A DNA stretch of 64,000 bases from Aliidiomarina shirensis (GTDB lineage: Bacteria; Pseudomonadota; Gammaproteobacteria; Enterobacterales; Alteromonadaceae): assembly GCF_003987345.1 (NCBI RefSeq), contig NZ_PIPP01000001.1:744001-808000 (forward strand), read 5' to 3'. Below the pieces are notes generated by a model. It searched no databases and was not told where the DNA came from. It saw only the letters and a list, made by a program, of their open reading frames with translations. Both the position numbers and the translations under genes were made by a program. Shown piece after piece: positions 38,884 through 49,384 of this stretch. Position 1 is the stretch's first letter. Each line of letters begins with the position of its first letter.

Positions 38884-40038
38884 TTAACTTCCCGTTAAAT
38901 CATCAAAGAACTTTTTCACACCATCAAAAAAGCCACGTTCTTTTGGCCGATACTTAGCCGCCTCATCGCCCGTACCCATTGATTCTTCAAATTCCTTCAA
39001 TAGTGCTTTTTGCTTAGAGGATAAATTCACCGGCGTTTCAATAACGGCTTTGCATACTAAATCGCCAACCGAGCCGGAACGTACCGATTTAACACCTTTA
39101 CCACGCATGCGGAACATCCGTCCGGTTTGGGTTTCTGCAGGTATCTTCAGCTTTACTCGGCCATCCAGCGTAGGCACTTCAACTTCACCGCCCAAACCAG
39201 CTTGGGTGAAGCTTACCGGTACTTCACAGTATAAATTATTCCCTTCACGGCGGAAAATATCATGCTCACGCACTCGAACCTGAACATACAGATCGCCACT
39301 TGGTGCGCCATGCTCGCCGGCTTCACCTTCGCCGGTTAAACGCACGCGATCACCTGTATCTACACCGGCTGGAATTTTTACATTCAGCGTTTTAGTTTTT
39401 TCTTTGCGCCCGTGCCCATGACAACTGCCGCAAGGATTCTCGACAATAGTTCCGCGGCCATGACATTGTGGACACGCCTGCTGAACAGCAAAGAAACCTT
39501 GGCGCATTTGCACTTGCCCTGCACCGTGACACACATCACAAGTTTTCGGCTTACTCTTATCTGCAGAGCCGGTGCCATCGCAATCATCACAGGTACTTAA
39601 CCGTGGTATCTTTAATTCAACTTCTTTCCCGCGTACCGCATCTTCCAACGTCATTTCTAAATCATAGCGAAGATCGGAGCCGCGTTGAGCGCGTCTGCCA
39701 CCACCGCCACCACGGCGGCCACCACCAAAAATATCGCCAAATACATCGCCAAATATATCGGAAAAATCTGCACCACCGCCGAAGCCGCCAGCACCTGCCC
39801 CGCCGCGTGCCTGATCGAATGCATCATGGCCATACTGGTCATATGCTCTGCGCTTCTCATCATCGATAAGCACTTCGTAGGCTTCTTTTACCTCTTTAAA
39901 CTTAATCTCGAGATCTTTATCGCCTTTCGTGCGATCTGGATGGAGCTTCATCGCAAGCTTTTTATACGCTTTCTTAATATCGCGATCGCTTGCGTCTTTA
40001 GCTACACCGAGAATTTCGTAATAATCTCTTTTTGCCAT
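38884..40038 (-). CDS. dnaJ: Chaperone protein DnaJ
   Basis: DnaJ delivers unfolded clients to DnaK and stimulates its ATPase. The 384-residue product has the J domain with HPD at 33-35, a Gly/Phe-rich linker (about 75-120), four CXXCXGXG zinc repeats (about 150-220; [32 protein letters not shown]) and the C-terminal client-binding domains. It follows dnaK by 90 bases with a stable hairpin between them. Confidence 0.98.
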   Translation of the reverse strand: MAKRDYYEILGVAKDASDRDIKKAYKKLAMKLHPDRTKGDKDLEIKFKEVKEAYEVLIDDEKRRAYDQYGHDAFDQARGGAGAGGFGGGADFSDIFGDVFGDIFGGGRRGGGGGRRAQRGSDLRYDLEMTLEDAVRGKEVELKIPRLSTCDDCDGTGSADKSKPKTCDVCHGAGQVQMRQGFFAVQQACPQCHGRGTIVENPCGSCHGHGRKEKTKTLNVKIPAGVDTGDRVRLTGEGEAGEHGAPSGDLYVQVRVREHDIFRREGNNLYCEVPVSFTQAGLGGEVEVPTLDGRVKLKIPAETQTGRMFRMRGKGVKSVRSGSVGDLVCKAVIETPVNLSSKQKALLKEFEESMGTGDEAAKYRPKERGFFDGVKKFFDDLTGS

Positions 40039-40073
40039 AATTTTGTGTTCTCTGTCAGTCTGTCAGACACACA

Positions 40074-40102
40074 CACGGGCGTTCCCGAAGGTAACGCCCG
40101 TG
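40074..40102 (-). other. Stable hairpin between dnaK and dnaJ
   Basis: CACGGGCGTT and AACGCCCGTG pair perfectly over 10 bp with a 9-base loop. No T run follows on the minus strand. It may protect the 3' end of dnaK mRNA or lower dnaJ output, which would fit the usual excess of DnaK over DnaJ. This role is inferred. Confidence 0.7.
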
Positions 40103-40128
40103 CCAAGATAGTAAATCAACGCTTCAAC

Positions 40129-42048
40129 TTACTTTTTTTCGTCGTCGTTTACTTCTTCAAACTCAGCGTCTACCACATCATCTGCGGCATCACTCGCAGC
40201 ATCACCTGAGCTTTCAGGTTGTTGCTGTTGAGCTTTTTGCTGGGCTATTTCCATCAACTTAGCTGAAGCTTCCATAAGCGCTTGCGTTTTTGCTTCCATC
40301 GCTTCTTTGTCGCTGGCTGACATCGCTTCCTCAAGTTCATTGATAGCGGTTTCAATAGCGGTTTTATCATCCGCTGGCAGATCGTCACCCGCTTCTTCAA
40401 CTTGCTTCTTGGTTGCATGAATCAAACCATCAGCTTGGTTGCGCGCTTGCACCATTTCTTCGAACTTCTTATCTTCTTCAGCGTTCGCTTCAGCATCACG
40501 TACCATTTTTTCTACTTCATCATCTGATAAGCCTGAAGAAGCTTTAATGGTAATTTTCTGTTCTTTACCTGTATCTTTATCTTTCGCAGATACATGCAAA
40601 ATACCATCCGCATCTATATCGAAGGTTACTTCGATTTGTGGCTGGCCACGCATCGCTGCACGAATACCTTCAAGATTAAACTGGCCTAACGATTTGTTAT
40701 CACTTGAACGCTTACGCTCACCTTGTAACACGTGAATCGTTACCGCACTTTGGTTATCTTCCGCAGTTGAGAAGGTTTGCGATTTCTTGGTTGGAATCGT
40801 AGTGTTCTTCTCGATAAGTGGCGTCATCACACCACCCATAGTTTCGATACCTAGTGATAGAGGGCATACATCAAGCAACAACACGTCTTTCACGTCGCCT
40901 TGTAATACGCCAGCTTGCACAGCAGCACCAACAGCTACCGCTTCATCAGGGTTTACATCTTTACGTGCTTCTTTACCAAAGAAATCCGCTACTAACTCTT
41001 GTACTTTCGGCATGCGAGTTTGGCCACCAACAAGAATAATATCGTTGATATCACCAACTTTCAGGCCTGCATCCGCAAGGGCTTGTTTTACTGGCTCAAG
41101 CGTTTTCTTCACCATATCTTCAACAAGTGATTCGAGCTTAGAGCGCGTAAGTTTGATCGCCAAATGCTTCGGACCTGAACTATCAGCCGTAATGTATGGC
41201 AAGTTAACTTCCGTTTGTTGCGCAGAAGAAAGTTCAATTTTCGCTTTCTCACCTGCTTCTTTCAAACGTTGCATCGCGAGTGGATCTTTACGCAAATCAA
41301 TACCTTGATCTTTCTTGAATTGCTCCACTAGATAGTTAATTACACGGTTATCAAAATCTTCACCACCAAGGTGAGTATCACCATTTGTAGCAAGTACTTC
41401 GAAGGTGTGTTCGCCATCTACTTCATCAATTTCGATAATTGAAATATCGAAGGTACCACCACCTAAATCGTATACCGCAACCGTGCGATCGCCGCTTTTC
41501 TTATCCATACCGTAAGCAAGCGCAGCCGCTGTTGGCTCGTTGATAATACGCTTAACTTCTAAACCAGCTATACGGCCGGCATCTTTCGTTGCTTGCCGTT
41601 GCGCATCGTTAAAGTAAGCTGGAACGGTAATTACTGCTTCCGTTACTTTCTCACCAAGGTAATCTTCTGCTGTTTTTTTCATTTTCTTCAAAATCTCAGC
41701 AGAGATCTGTGGTGGCGCTTTCTTATCGCCCTTGATTTCCACCCAAGCATCACCGTTATCGGCTTTCACTATGCCGTAAGGCATGATGCCGATATCACGT
41801 TGCACTTCTTCATCTTCGAAGCGGCGGCCAATCAATCGTTTAATTGCAAATAATGTGTTCTGCGGGTTGGTAACAGCCTGGCGTTTTGCCGGCGAGCCAA
41901 CCAATACTTCGCCATCATCAGCGAAAGCGACAACAGAAGGAGTTGTACGATCGCCCTCTGCGTTTTCAATTACGCGGGCTTTATCGCCATCCATGATGGC
42001 TACACAAGAGTTTGTTGTGCCTAAATCGATACCAATGATTTTACCCAT
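40129..42048 (-). CDS. dnaK: Chaperone protein DnaK (Hsp70)
   Basis: DnaK is the ATP-driven chaperone for unfolded proteins. The 639-residue product (638 in E. coli) has the ATPase signatures [25 protein letters not shown] and [13 protein letters not shown], then the substrate-binding domain and a helical lid with an acidic end (residue EEVNDDEKK). The ATG at 42048 gives the family start MGKIIG with GGAG 7 bases upstream. An upstream in-frame start would add seven residues and is not supported. A sigma-32 type promoter lies at 42091. Confidence 0.98.
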   Translation of the reverse strand: MGKIIGIDLGTTNSCVAIMDGDKARVIENAEGDRTTPSVVAFADDGEVLVGSPAKRQAVTNPQNTLFAIKRLIGRRFEDEEVQRDIGIMPYGIVKADNGDAWVEIKGDKKAPPQISAEILKKMKKTAEDYLGEKVTEAVITVPAYFNDAQRQATKDAGRIAGLEVKRIINEPTAAALAYGMDKKSGDRTVAVYDLGGGTFDISIIEIDEVDGEHTFEVLATNGDTHLGGEDFDNRVINYLVEQFKKDQGIDLRKDPLAMQRLKEAGEKAKIELSSAQQTEVNLPYITADSSGPKHLAIKLTRSKLESLVEDMVKKTLEPVKQALADAGLKVGDINDIILVGGQTRMPKVQELVADFFGKEARKDVNPDEAVAVGAAVQAGVLQGDVKDVLLLDVCPLSLGIETMGGVMTPLIEKNTTIPTKKSQTFSTAEDNQSAVTIHVLQGERKRSSDNKSLGQFNLEGIRAAMRGQPQIEVTFDIDADGILHVSAKDKDTGKEQKITIKASSGLSDDEVEKMVRDAEANAEEDKKFEEMVQARNQADGLIHATKKQVEEAGDDLPADDKTAIETAINELEEAMSASDKEAMEAKTQALMEASAKLMEIAQQKAQQQQPESSGDAASDAADDVVDAEFEEVNDDEKK

Positions 42049-42090
42049 GTCTTTCTCCAAAACGTTCAATTTGTTACCAGGATGTCTTTT

Positions 42091-42119
42091 AAGTGGGGAC
42101 GACCTGCTAGAATTTCAAT
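42091..42119 (-). promoter_or_regulatory. Sigma-32 type promoter of dnaK
   Basis: On the minus strand TTGAAA (42113-42118) and CCCCACTT (42091-42098) are 14 bases apart. This matches the heat-shock consensus well, with one mismatch in each element. It lies in the grpE-dnaK gap. Confidence 0.65.
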
Positions 42120-42156
42120 ACTAATTACAAGGTCTTTCGCTTTTATTTGCCGATTT

Positions 42157-42759
42157 TTAATTCGCGGCGCGCGAAACCATTACCATTGCCGGGCGCAATA
42201 AGCGGCCGTTTAGCAGATAACCTTTCTGCATCACATGCATTACCGTATTCGGCGGTAAATCTGCGTTTTCTTGCATTCCCATAGCTTCATGTTGCTGTGG
42301 GTTAAAGGGTTGCCCTTCCGGATTCACAACTTCTAAACCAAATTTCTCGATGGTTTGAATGAATCCTTTATGGGTCATTTCAATACCTTCCGCTAGATTA
42401 GCTTGGGCAGAATCTTCACGATCTATTGTTTGCAAAGCGCGTTCGAGATTATCGATTACCGCGAGTAGCTCTCCTGCAAACTTCTCAAGCGCAAAGTTTC
42501 GAGCTTTCTCAACTTCCTGCGCTGCACGGCGGCGAACGTTTTCAGCTTCTGCGGCAACCCGTAGCGCTTTTTCACGCTCTATTTGCACTTCCGCGCGCAA
42601 AGCCGTTACTTCCTGCTGCAAGCTTTCTGGATCGAGCTCAGCTTCGAAATCCTCGTCTGGAACCTCTACTTGCTCAGCAGCATCAAGCACTTGCTCTTCT
42701 GCGCTTTCAACTTTTGTTTCTTGCTGTTGTTGCTGTTCCGATTGGCTTTTATCGCTCAT
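42157..42759 (-). CDS. grpE: Nucleotide exchange factor GrpE
   Basis: GrpE releases ADP from DnaK and acts as a thermosensor through its long helix. The 200-residue product has a disordered Gln/Glu-rich start, a long coiled coil (about residues 50-120) and the C-terminal beta-wing with [15 protein letters not shown] and [21 protein letters not shown]. The ATG at 42759 has GGAG 6 bases upstream; an open frame continues to 42828 but begins only about 10 bases after the predicted transcription start. The gene diverges from nadK, as in E. coli, and leads a grpE-dnaK-dnaJ cluster. Confidence 0.97.
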   Translation of the reverse strand: MSDKSQSEQQQQQETKVESAEEQVLDAAEQVEVPDEDFEAELDPESLQQEVTALRAEVQIEREKALRVAAEAENVRRRAAQEVEKARNFALEKFAGELLAVIDNLERALQTIDREDSAQANLAEGIEMTHKGFIQTIEKFGLEVVNPEGQPFNPQQHEAMGMQENADLPPNTVMHVMQKGYLLNGRLLRPAMVMVSRAAN

Positions 42760-42844
42760 GCCGTGCTCCATATTCATCGTATTTTGTGCTTTGCGAGTGC
42801 GAGCAATGTTGAATTGTCGATTGCTCATTTTTGCTTGCTTTCGA

Positions 42845-42872
42845 ATATGGGGGCGGCAAATTCAAATTCAAG
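42845..42872 (-). promoter_or_regulatory. Sigma-32 promoter of grpE
   Basis: On the minus strand CTTGAA (42867-42872) and CCCCATAT (42845-42852) are 14 bases apart. Both elements match the sigma-32 consensus fully. Confidence 0.85.
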
Positions 42873-42954
42873 GATAAATTTTGTAATAACTCACTTATTG
42901 ATCTATTGCGCTAAAAACCGTAGCTTAACGCTTATCCTTCATGCGGAGATTGTT

Positions 42955-43854
42955 ATGTCCGAACCCAAAGCACCCGTTAATCCGCCGTTTCGGATTATCG
43001 GTTTGTTGTGCAAAAAAGATTCAGAAACGGCCTTAGAAACGCTTGAGCAAATAGCGCGCATGTTGGTATCCAGTGGTTATCAAGTGCTTGCCGATAGCGC
43101 GGGCCCTGAAGCTGAATTGCCACCACAAGTAACATCCGCTAGCCTTGCAGAAATTGGTGAGCAAGCTGAACTTGCGATTGTGATTGGCGGCGATGGTAAA
43201 ATGCTTGGTGCGGCTCGAAAGTTGAGCTTACACAATATTGCAGTTATCGGCGTAAACCGCGGGAATTTGGGTTTTTTAACAGATTTAGCGCCAGACGAAG
43301 CCAGTGAAAAACTGCTTGATGTACTTGCAGGTAACTACAACGTTGAGCACCGCTTTCTACTGGACGCAACGATCGAATTAAATGGCGAAACGTTACATCG
43401 CGCCAATGCAATGAATGAAGTAGTGCTGCATTCCGATCAAGTTGCCCATATGCTTGAATTCGAGGTTGAAGTTGATGGCCAGTTTGTGTTCAGCCAACGC
43501 TCAGATGGTTTAATTATAGCAACACCAACCGGTTCAACTGCTTATTCACTCTCTGCCGGTGGCCCTATTCTATACCCAGGCCTAAATGCCATTACACTCG
43601 TGCCTATGTTTCCGCATACGCTAAGTAGCCGTCCGATAGTTGTTGGCGGCGATAGCGTGATTCGCGTACGCGTGGCGCCCGATGACCAACCACTTCATAT
43701 TAGCTGTGATGGCCACGTGAAACTGCCAGTGCCTACTGCGGCTGAAATCTATATCACCCGGCAACAACAAGCGCTTCGGCTGATACACCCAAAAGGCTAC
43801 AACTATTATCACGTGCTGCGGAATAAGCTTAACTGGGGTAGCCGTTTATTCTAA
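42955..43854 (+). CDS. nadK: NAD kinase
   Basis: NadK phosphorylates NAD to NADP. The 299-residue product has the GGDG motif at 78-81, then [23 protein letters not shown] and the Gly-rich [15 protein letters not shown]. The ATG at 42955 has GGAG about 7 bases upstream and gives a length close to E. coli (292). The frame is open well upstream, but that part is antisense to grpE. nadK-recN-bamE is the E. coli order. Confidence 0.97.
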   Translation: MSEPKAPVNPPFRIIGLLCKKDSETALETLEQIARMLVSSGYQVLADSAGPEAELPPQVTSASLAEIGEQAELAIVIGGDGKMLGAARKLSLHNIAVIGVNRGNLGFLTDLAPDEASEKLLDVLAGNYNVEHRFLLDATIELNGETLHRANAMNEVVLHSDQVAHMLEFEVEVDGQFVFSQRSDGLIIATPTGSTAYSLSAGGPILYPGLNAITLVPMFPHTLSSRPIVVGGDSVIRVRVAPDDQPLHISCDGHVKLPVPTAAEIYITRQQQALRLIHPKGYNYYHVLRNKLNWGSRLF

Positions 43855-43890
43855 TCAGCGAAAAATTTTGCATATTTTTTCAGCACCCAC

Positions 43891-43918
43891 TTGCACTACT
43901 GGATAACTACTGTATATT
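43891..43918 (+). promoter_or_regulatory. recN promoter
   Basis: TTGCAC (43891-43896) and TATATT (43913-43918) are 16 bases apart. The -10 abuts the LexA box, so LexA binding would block it. Confidence 0.65.
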
Positions 43919-43938
43919 TACTGTATAAATAAACAGTA
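43919..43938. promoter_or_regulatory. LexA (SOS) box upstream of recN
   Basis: The 20-base site TACTGTATAAATAAACAGTA contains CTGT-N8-ACAG exactly. TACTGTAT also occurs 11 bases upstream at 43908-43915 as a direct half-site. E. coli recN has more than one LexA box. Confidence 0.9.
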
Positions 43939-43970
43939 ACGTATTCCAGTAACTGCTCTGGGAGGCAACC

Positions 43971-45650
43971 ATGCTGACACAACTCCACATTCGAAACTTC
44001 GCAATTGTTGATAACCTAACAATTGATTTCCACCAAGGTATGACCGCTATAACGGGCGAAACGGGCGCTGGCAAATCAATTGCACTTGATGCATTAAGCC
44101 TTTGCTTAGGTGCCAGAGCTGAAAGTACTATGGTTCGCCCAGACAGTGAACGTGCCGAAGTAACGGCAAGTTTCAATGTGCATCAACTTCCACTTGTTAT
44201 GCAGTGGCTCACTGAGCATGAAATGCTCGATGATGCTGATGAAAACGAAGATAACTGTATTATTCGCCGCACACTCACCGCCGAAGGCCGCTCTAAAGGT
44301 TTTATTAACGGTGCGCCTGTTCCGGTATCTTTATTGCGCGAACTAGGTGGCATGCTGGTGAGCTTGCATGGTCAGCATGATCACCATTTACTTATGAAAC
44401 CTGAATATCAGCTTTCGTTACTTGACCAATTTGCCAATCATAGCGATTTACTCAATAAAGTGGGTAAAGCGTTTCGTGATTGGCGCGCGTTAGTTCGCGA
44501 GCAGCGGAAGTTGGTTGAACAACAAGATGCGCAAGAATCCCGGAGGCAGTTGCTACAGTATCAAGTTAGCGAGCTCGATGATTTTAATCTATCGGCCGAA
44601 GAATTCCATGAGCTGGAATCAGATCATAAACGCTTAGCAAATGCTTCCGGCTTACTGGAAGATAGTCAGTTCAGTTTAAATTGTCTTTATGATGGCGAGC
44701 ATAATAATGCGTTTACGTTGTTGCAATCGGTTATCGAGCGATTAAACGGTAGTGCTGAATTAGATAGCAATATTCAACCTATCGTAGCCATGCTAAATGA
44801 TGCAGGTGTACAAATAGAAGAAGCCACGCGTGAACTTCGTCATTACCAAGATGGTGTTGATCTTGATCCAGAGCTTTTAGCAGATTGCGAAAAACGTATG
44901 AGTTTAGCGATGCAATTAGCTAAGAAACATCAAATTGCCCCGGAGAAACTCGCTGAACTGCATGAACAACTGCGCGAAGAACTTGCAGGGTTAACCGCAT
45001 CAACTGAACGCTTAGATTTAATAGATACTGAAATTAAAGATGCCGAGGAAGCTTTCGTTAAATTAGCTACCCAACTCAGTACAAATCGGGCAAAAGCCTC
45101 ATCTAAATTAGCCGCCCATGTTACAGAAACCATGCATAAACTGAATATGCCTGATGGTGAGTTTTCGGTAACCGTTGATGCAAATAGTAAAGAATATGCG
45201 TCTGCGCAGGGCATCGACCATGTCCGTTTCCTCGTTTCTGCAAATGCCGGGCAACCGCAGCAAGCAATTAATAAAGTTGCCTCTGGGGGCGAGCTATCAC
45301 GTATTAGTTTAGCGATTCAAGTTCTCACCGCTGGGCAAGATAATTTACCAACGATGATTTTTGATGAGGTAGATGTAGGCGTGAGCGGGCCAACGGCGGC
45401 AACTGTAGGCAAGTTATTGCGTCAGCTTGGGCAACATAACCAAGTATTGTGTGTTACCCACCTACCACAAGTAGCAGCCCGGGCGCATCAACAAATGTTT
45501 GTAAGCAAACATACGGAAGCAGGTAAAACCATCACCTCTATGCGTGCGCTTACCGATGAACTTCGCATTGAAGAGCTGGCCCGGCTTTTAGGTGGTGATA
45601 CGATAACAAATCATACGCTTGCAAATGCCCGTGAGTTACTCGCTGGATAG
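43971..45650 (+). CDS. recN: DNA repair protein RecN
   Basis: RecN is an SMC-like ATPase for double-strand break repair. The 559-residue product has the Walker A GETGAGKS at 29-36, a long coiled coil (about residues 160-360) and the C-terminal signature SGGELSRISLAIQV with Walker B TMIFDEVDVGVSG. GGGAGG lies about 7 bases before the ATG. A textbook LexA box covers its promoter, so it should be SOS-induced. bamE follows after an imperfect terminator. Confidence 0.97.
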   Translation: MLTQLHIRNFAIVDNLTIDFHQGMTAITGETGAGKSIALDALSLCLGARAESTMVRPDSERAEVTASFNVHQLPLVMQWLTEHEMLDDADENEDNCIIRRTLTAEGRSKGFINGAPVPVSLLRELGGMLVSLHGQHDHHLLMKPEYQLSLLDQFANHSDLLNKVGKAFRDWRALVREQRKLVEQQDAQESRRQLLQYQVSELDDFNLSAEEFHELESDHKRLANASGLLEDSQFSLNCLYDGEHNNAFTLLQSVIERLNGSAELDSNIQPIVAMLNDAGVQIEEATRELRHYQDGVDLDPELLADCEKRMSLAMQLAKKHQIAPEKLAELHEQLREELAGLTASTERLDLIDTEIKDAEEAFVKLATQLSTNRAKASSKLAAHVTETMHKLNMPDGEFSVTVDANSKEYASAQGIDHVRFLVSANAGQPQQAINKVASGGELSRISLAIQVLTAGQDNLPTMIFDEVDVGVSGPTAATVGKLLRQLGQHNQVLCVTHLPQVAARAHQQMFVSKHTEAGKTITSMRALTDELRIEELARLLGGDTITNHTLANARELLAG

Positions 45651-45706
45651 GCTCCCCATGATTTAATTTTAATGTTGGGAACTTTTATTACAGATAACAG
45701 ACGAAT

Positions 45707-45742
45707 AAAAGCCTTGGATGGGTGGCATCCGAGGCTCCTTTT
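45707..45742 (+). terminator. Probable terminator after recN
   Basis: AGCCTTGGATG and CATCCGAGGCT form an 11-bp stem with one G-T wobble and a 5-base loop. Four T follow after CC. Confidence 0.6.
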
Positions 45743-45796
45743 AAGCTAAGATTCACTTCTGACACAAATGTCTGAAATAGGTAATTCGGGTTTTTT

Positions 45797-46144
45797 ATGA
45801 GAATTTTATTAGCGCTTGCCCTTGCAACCGCAGTTACAAGCTGTGCAGTTATTGATCCATTGGTTTATAAAATTGATATTCCGCAAGGTAATTACCTTGA
45901 GCAACGAGATGTCGATAATCTTCGTGTTGGTATGACCCGAGATCAAGTTCGCTTCGTATTAGGTTCACCAGTTTCTGAAAATATATTTCGCGATGACGAG
46001 TGGCATTATATCTTTAGAATGAAACCTGGTCGTGGCGACGTTATAACGAGAGCATTAACGGTTCGATTTGAAGACGATGTGGTAGCATCGATTGCGGGCG
46101 ATTTTGAACCTCATGAAGATTTTTATACACCACTTGAATCGTAA
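45797..46144 (+). CDS. bamE: Outer membrane protein assembly factor BamE
   Basis: BamE is a small lipoprotein of the BAM complex that inserts beta-barrel proteins. The 115-residue product has a lipobox ending in Cys16 (VTSC) and the family core GNYLEQRDVDNLRVGMT, RFVLGSPV and WHYIFR. It follows recN as in E. coli. Confidence 0.95.
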   Translation: MRILLALALATAVTSCAVIDPLVYKIDIPQGNYLEQRDVDNLRVGMTRDQVRFVLGSPVSENIFRDDEWHYIFRMKPGRGDVITRALTVRFEDDVVASIAGDFEPHEDFYTPLES

Positions 46145-46237
46145 CCTGTTGGCGCTGACTTAGCGTAAGTTCTGTTTACTTTCTTATAATTGGTGTTGCT
46201 CACGTAGATACAGAACTGTAATCCGTACCTAATTCAT

Positions 46238-46259
46238 ACCAGTAGCCTAAGCTACTGGT
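46238..46259 (+). terminator. Possible terminator between bamE and the M16 protease gene
   Basis: ACCAGTAGC and GCTACTGGT form a perfect 9-bp stem with a CTAA loop. Only a weak T tract (TTCGATTT) follows. Confidence 0.4.
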
Positions 46260-46282
46260 TCGATTTGAGAGCGCTACCGCAG

Positions 46283-49042
46283 ATGAACCTAAGCAACACC
46301 ATTCTTACACCAGAATCGAGTATTGCCGATAGCCACAGCTATCGGTGGCTGCGGTTGCCTAATGGTCTAAAAGTGCTGTTAGTTCATAGTCCATGTAGCC
46401 AACAAAGCGCAGCTGCGTTTGCAATTAATGCCGGGCATTTTCAAGATCCTGCAGAAGCCCCCGGTATTGCCCACTTCCTCGAACATTTATTATTTTTAGG
46501 CACCAAAAAGTTCCCACAAGCCGATGCATTTGCGAAACAGGTAAATGCGCATGGTGGGCACTTTAACGCTTGGACAGGTACGGAACACAGCAACTACTAC
46601 TTCACCACAGGAAATGCTGGCTTTGCCGAAACCCTGGTGCACTTCGCTAGTCTATTTAAAGAGCCTCTACTCGCTAACGAATGGGTTGAAAAGGAACGGC
46701 AGTCAATTGAAGCTGAGTATCGGTTAAAGCTAAAAGACGAGCTACGTCGCTTGTATGAGGTTCACAAAACCACTGCGAACCCTGCCCACCCGTTCTCTAA
46801 ATTCTCAGTGGGAAATGCAATTACGCTGGCAGATAGCGATACGGTAAAGATTCGTCAGCGTTTACAAGATTTCCATCAGCGTTATTATGTCGCAAAAAAT
46901 GCTGCATTAGTTTTAGCGGGCCCCGCAACACTTGATGAGCTTGAAACCTTAGCCACTGATAACTTTCAAGATCTCAACGCCGGCGAACAACCGCACCCGT
47001 TACCGAACGAACCTATTTATCTCGAAGAGCAGAAGTCTTGTTTTATTAAAGTACGCCCAATTAAACAAGCCGCTCGGCTGATTCTCACCTTTCCACTGAA
47101 TGAAATTAATAGTGATTATCTGCATAAAACAACGAGCTACATTGCTCACCTTTTAGGCCACGAAGGCCCTGGCAGTTTGTGTTTTTTCCTTCGCCAACAA
47201 CATTGGATTAATGAACTCTCTGCTGGCGGCGGGATGAGTGGCTATAATTTCAAAGACTTCAACATTAATATGCAGCTTACCGATGATGGCTTGTTGCACA
47301 TAGAAGAAATCATGCAAGCCTGTTACCAATACATTGCGCTCATTTCTAGCGACGGACTAAGCGACGGGCTATACCACGAGCGCCAGCAAATGATTTCGCT
47401 TGCGTATCAGTTTCCGGAATCTATTCGTGTAGTTGATTTAGCATCCCAGTTATCCATTAACATGCTGCACTATCGGCCTGAACATGTTGTCAGTGGCGAT
47501 TACCGTATGGACGGTTTAAAACCCTCTTTAGCAAAACAAATGCTAGCGAAAATGAGCCCTGATAATACACGAGCAACGCTTATTCATAATGATGTGGTAA
47601 CCACCCAAAAAACACATTTCTATGCTGCTGATTACAGTTTTGAGCGGTTTTCGAAACAACAACTCGCCAAATTTCAACAGCCATTAGCTGAAAAGTTCGC
47701 AGCAAGCTTTACCATACCGCCAGCGAACCCCTATATTCCCGAACGTATTACACCGCAACCAATCGCTGGACATGACAGCAAAACAACAAAAGTGAATTGC
47801 GAACGCAGTGGCTATAGCCCTACCAAAGTAAGTTGCAGCAACGGGGTTTCATTGTGGCACTTACAGGACGAACACTTTCGCGAGCCGCAAGCGCATATAT
47901 ATTTATCGCTACAACTGCCGTTAGCAAATGCAAGTGCTCGTAACAACGCTATTAGCCGCATTTGGTGCGAGCTTGGCCAGGAGCTCTTGAGCGAGCAGTT
48001 TTATGATGCTGAAGTGGCTGGAATGCACTTTAATTTATATCCACAGCAATCAGGTATCACGCTTCACTTAGCCGGTTTTTCTGATCGCCAACCAACATTA
48101 TTTAAAGATCTAATGCGCTCTCTTGCGGCGTTACGTTCAAGTGAACAGCATTTTCAATCGGTACGGCAACAGCTGCAACGAAATTGGCAATCGATTCATC
48201 AAAACAAGCCAGTGAACCACTTGTTTTCATTACTGCATCATCAGCTCCAATATGGCTCCTACACCGCTGAACAGCTGGCGGCGAGCATCGAAGATTTGGA
48301 TTTTGAACACTACTGTAATTTACTTCCCGGGATGCTTCGAGATGCGCAAGTAAAGCTTTTAATTCACGGTGATATTCGCGTTGAAACCGCGCAAGAGCTC
48401 GCGCAATGGGTGAGAAATACATTACCCGTAGTAACCACGCAGAAATCAAAAGTATTGCGTTCGGTGAAGCGCCTAAATACGGGCATAACCGAAACCCAAT
48501 TCCGCAATGAACACAGCGATTACGCCTTTGCTCTTTTTATTCAAGGGCAAAGTACATCACTACGCGAAAAAGCGCATTTTTTACTGCTCAACCATATTTT
48601 CAACCCAAGTTTTTTTAATGCGTTGCGAACAGAACAACAACTCGGATATCTAGTTGGCTCAAGTTATATTCCCATGCATGGGCTTCCCGGATTACTATGC
48701 TATGTGCAATCGCCCAGCCACAACACAGAGCAGATCAGCAGCGCAATTAAAAGCTTCATTAATGCGTTTATTAAACAACTCGAAACGCTCGAAGAATCTG
48801 TGTTTACAAATGCGCAAACGGCTGTTCTAAGCCATTTAACCGATTCCGCACCAAGTATGCGCGTTCGTGCCCAGCGCTACTGGAGTTCCATCATCAATAA
48901 TCAGGGTCAATTTGCATTAGCGGGCGAAGTAGCTACGGAAGTGCAAAATTCAACACGCGAGCAATTCACCAAGTTCTGTCAATCTAGGTTGGGTGAAGAA
49001 CTATCGGCGATGGCACTCTCGTCAAAAAAAGCCTCTAAATAG
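46283..49042 (+). CDS. M16A-family zinc protease (pitrilysin / insulinase type)
   Basis: The 919-residue product has the inverted zinc motif HFLEH at 64-68 and downstream acidic residues typical of M16, followed by three inactive repeats forming the closed chamber. E. coli pitrilysin (PtrA) is about 960 residues and periplasmic. This protein has no obvious signal peptide, so it may act in the cytosol on small peptides. The ATG at 46283 is preferred, with GAGAG about 11 bases upstream; a TTG at 46265 has no ribosome site. The gene stands alone between bamE and a convergent small gene. Confidence 0.93.
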   Translation: MNLSNTILTPESSIADSHSYRWLRLPNGLKVLLVHSPCSQQSAAAFAINAGHFQDPAEAPGIAHFLEHLLFLGTKKFPQADAFAKQVNAHGGHFNAWTGTEHSNYYFTTGNAGFAETLVHFASLFKEPLLANEWVEKERQSIEAEYRLKLKDELRRLYEVHKTTANPAHPFSKFSVGNAITLADSDTVKIRQRLQDFHQRYYVAKNAALVLAGPATLDELETLATDNFQDLNAGEQPHPLPNEPIYLEEQKSCFIKVRPIKQAARLILTFPLNEINSDYLHKTTSYIAHLLGHEGPGSLCFFLRQQHWINELSAGGGMSGYNFKDFNINMQLTDDGLLHIEEIMQACYQYIALISSDGLSDGLYHERQQMISLAYQFPESIRVVDLASQLSINMLHYRPEHVVSGDYRMDGLKPSLAKQMLAKMSPDNTRATLIHNDVVTTQKTHFYAADYSFERFSKQQLAKFQQPLAEKFAASFTIPPANPYIPERITPQPIAGHDSKTTKVNCERSGYSPTKVSCSNGVSLWHLQDEHFREPQAHIYLSLQLPLANASARNNAISRIWCELGQELLSEQFYDAEVAGMHFNLYPQQSGITLHLAGFSDRQPTLFKDLMRSLAALRSSEQHFQSVRQQLQRNWQSIHQNKPVNHLFSLLHHQLQYGSYTAEQLAASIEDLDFEHYCNLLPGMLRDAQVKLLIHGDIRVETAQELAQWVRNTLPVVTTQKSKVLRSVKRLNTGITETQFRNEHSDYAFALFIQGQSTSLREKAHFLLLNHIFNPSFFNALRTEQQLGYLVGSSYIPMHGLPGLLCYVQSPSHNTEQISSAIKSFINAFIKQLETLEESVFTNAQTAVLSHLTDSAPSMRVRAQRYWSSIINNQGQFALAGEVATEVQNSTREQFTKFCQSRLGEELSAMALSSKKASK

Positions 49043-49044
49043 GT

Positions 49045-49242
49045 TCAAGCATTAAAGTGAATTGCGGCTCTACCTTGCGCTTTCATTCGGCGCATGCGCT
49101 TATGGGTTCGAAACATAGGAAGGATAAAAGGGCCAAACAAAAGCCCCATTAAAGCCCAGCGGCGTGGGCCCAACGCATGTTGCCATGCTTGGATATAATA
49201 AAATGCGGCAGAAATAACAGCTAGGAGGATAAAAAATAGCAT
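49045..49242 (-). CDS. Small membrane protein, function unknown
   Basis: The 65-residue product has a hydrophobic N-terminal helix (about 1-19), a second short hydrophobic stretch (about 30-44) and a basic end (RTHKRMRRMKAQGR). AGGGG lies about 8 bases before the ATG, which supports it as a real gene. The stop lies 2 bases from the M16 gene's stop, so the two are tightly convergent. I do not recognise a family. Confidence 0.6.
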   Translation of the reverse strand: MLFFILLAVISAAFYYIQAWQHALGPRRWALMGLLFGPFILPMFRTHKRMRRMKAQGRAAIHFNA

Positions 49243-49384
49243 TCACTATTCCCCTTATTTCTTAATAAATACAGTTTCATTATACAAAAAGCCATAACGA
49301 ACTGCATTTACACAGGTGTTATGCCACCAACACAATAGCTAACAGTAAACAAACAACTAAATGTATTGGCGGCATCGAAACCTG

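Noticed and set aside
39685-40209. Open frame of 174 codons on the plus strand across dnaJ-dnaK
   Set aside because: It runs antisense over two conserved genes and the hairpin between them. No ribosome site or family resemblance.
42583-42954. N-terminal extension of nadK by 124 codons
   Set aside because: The extra part is antisense to grpE. The ATG at 42955 has a good ribosome site and the correct family start.
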